From assembly GCA_022796315.1 (NCBI GenBank), contig JAAWIL010000138.1, positions 1 through 5,594 on the forward strand: a stretch of DNA of 5,594 bases. The letters run 5' to 3'. The translations under genes and the position numbers were made by a program. A model generated the notes under the pieces. It saw only the letters and a program-made list of their open reading frames with translations. It had not been told where the DNA came from and searched no databases. This document shows, piece by piece, positions 5,246 through 5,594 of this stretch; positions within the stretch are counted from its first letter, which is position 1; each line of letters opens with the position of its first letter. This DNA comes from Oscillibacter sp. Its GTDB lineage: Bacteria; Bacillota; Clostridia; Oscillospirales; Oscillospiraceae.

Positions 5246-5275
5246 AAAAGCGGGGCGGGCAATCGCCCGCCCCGC
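5246..5275 (-). terminator. Candidate terminator downstream of flagellin
   Basis: GCGGGGCGGGC (5250-5260) pairs perfectly with GCCCGCCCCGC (5265-5275) around AATC. On the minus strand the stem is followed by TTTT (5249-5246). It lies about 160 bases past the flagellin stop and is the strongest hairpin on that side, but the T tract is short and the hairpin may be another palindromic repeat. Termination here would probably be partial. Confidence 0.4.
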
Positions 5276-5434
5276 TGATGGGGTTTATGCGTTTTGCCAA
5301 GAACCGCCCACGTTTCCCCCATCCTAACTCCGACGCAAACCAACGCAGTGTTTGCAGAGGAAGATGAGGAGCAAGGGAGCGGGCGCAGTTTTCGCCTTTA
5401 GGCGGAAACGAAGCAAAGCGGACTTTGCGACGAA

Positions 5435-5594
5435 TCAGCCCAGCAGCTGGAGCACGCCCTGAGGAACCGCGTTGGCCTGGGCCAGCATGGCCTGGGCGGA
5501 CTGGATCAGGATGTTGTTCTTGGTGTAGCTCATCATTTCCTCGGCCACGTCGGTGTCGCGGATGGTGGACTCGGCGTCCTGGATGTTCTCGGCC
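5435..5594 (-). CDS. hag: Flagellin, C-terminal fragment (gene continues past the window)
   Basis: Only the last 52 residues are present; the start lies beyond 5594. They form the conserved C-terminal D0 helix of bacterial flagellins: AENIQDAESTIRDTD, VAEEMMSYTKNNIL, QSAQAMLAQANAVPQ and the ending GVLQLLG. In the filament this helix packs against the N-terminal helix in the core, and it is also needed for export and polymerisation. Stop TGA is at 5435-5437. The fragment is intact, with no frameshift. Lysines modified by FliB would be expected mainly in the surface-exposed middle of the protein, which is not visible here. The gene could equally be called fliC; hag is the usual name in Gram-positive bacteria. 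Confidence 0.95.
   Translation of the reverse strand, partial: AENIQDAESTIRDTDVAEEMMSYTKNNILIQSAQAMLAQANAVPQGVLQLLG

Larger units (their letters stand above)
4912..5434. other. Flagellin-fliB intergenic region packed with palindromic repeats
   Basis: I find no credible gene in these 523 bases. Frames such as 4878-5327 (+) and 4998-5300 (-) exist only because GC-rich inverted repeats avoid stop codons; they lack ribosome binding sites and family resemblance. From left to right the region holds the fliB RBS, repeat element A (4949-4997), a hybrid hairpin (5021-5046), element B in the opposite orientation (5061-5112), a long inverted repeat (5153-5237), an 11-bp hairpin (5250-5275), and small hairpins close to the flagellin stop (5388-5409 and 5413-5428). 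I see no SigA or SigD promoter for fliB on the minus strand, so fliB may depend on read-through from flagellin. Confidence 0.6.

Noticed and set aside
4949..5275. CRISPR array
   Set aside because: Repeats here are palindromic, unequal, inverted relative to each other and not evenly spaced by unique spacers.
4998..5300. 100-codon minus-strand frame in the flagellin-fliB gap
   Set aside because: It consists almost entirely of palindromic repeats; no RBS and no domain.

Overview
The window looks like chromosomal DNA from a motile, GC-rich member of the Clostridia. Gut Oscillospiraceae relatives (Flavonifractor, Intestinimonas or Oscillibacter type) are the best guess. The grounds are GC-rich coding DNA, strong GGAGG-type ribosome binding sites, an SLH-anchored cell-wall lysozyme, a clostridial-type FliB next to flagellin, and many short GC-rich palindromic repeats between genes. 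The taxon is inferred; nothing in the window proves it.

Layout. Positions 1-366 hold no convincing gene but do carry short palindromic repeat units. A near-consensus promoter (341-369), overlapped by a 19-bp perfect inverted repeat (367-406), precedes an orphan PTS IIC-type membrane permease (435-1541, +). A 34-codon reading frame follows (1670-1771, +). It encodes an extremely polar Asn/Gln/Glu/Arg peptide built on a 12-residue repeat, has a strong RBS, and ends at a 19-bp-stem terminator (1787-1830). That terminator also serves the convergent gene: a secreted protein with three SLH domains, a short beta-helix-like segment, a Pro-rich linker and a GH25 lysozyme domain (1844-3517, -). Upstream of the lysozyme is a hairpin with a T tract (3559-3592), and beyond it a good promoter on the minus strand (3616-3644). 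Next come a flagellin lysine-N-methylase, FliB (3676-4911, -), a 523-bp intergenic stretch full of inverted repeats (4912-5434), and the C-terminal end of a flagellin gene running off the window (5435-5594, -).

How the parts fit. Flagellin followed on the same strand by FliB is a coherent pair: the filament subunit and the enzyme that methylates its surface lysines. The SLH-GH25 protein is a cell-surface peptidoglycan hydrolase with its own promoter, so it is probably a separate transcription unit. The PTS IIC gene has no IIA or IIB partner here and seems to be individually controlled through the palindrome at its promoter.

The least explained parts are the promoter palindrome, the repeat-built 33-residue peptide with alternative Shine-Dalgarno-masking hairpins in its leader, and two families of intergenic palindromic repeats. 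I see no evidence of a defence system, CRISPR array, prophage or complete insertion sequence.
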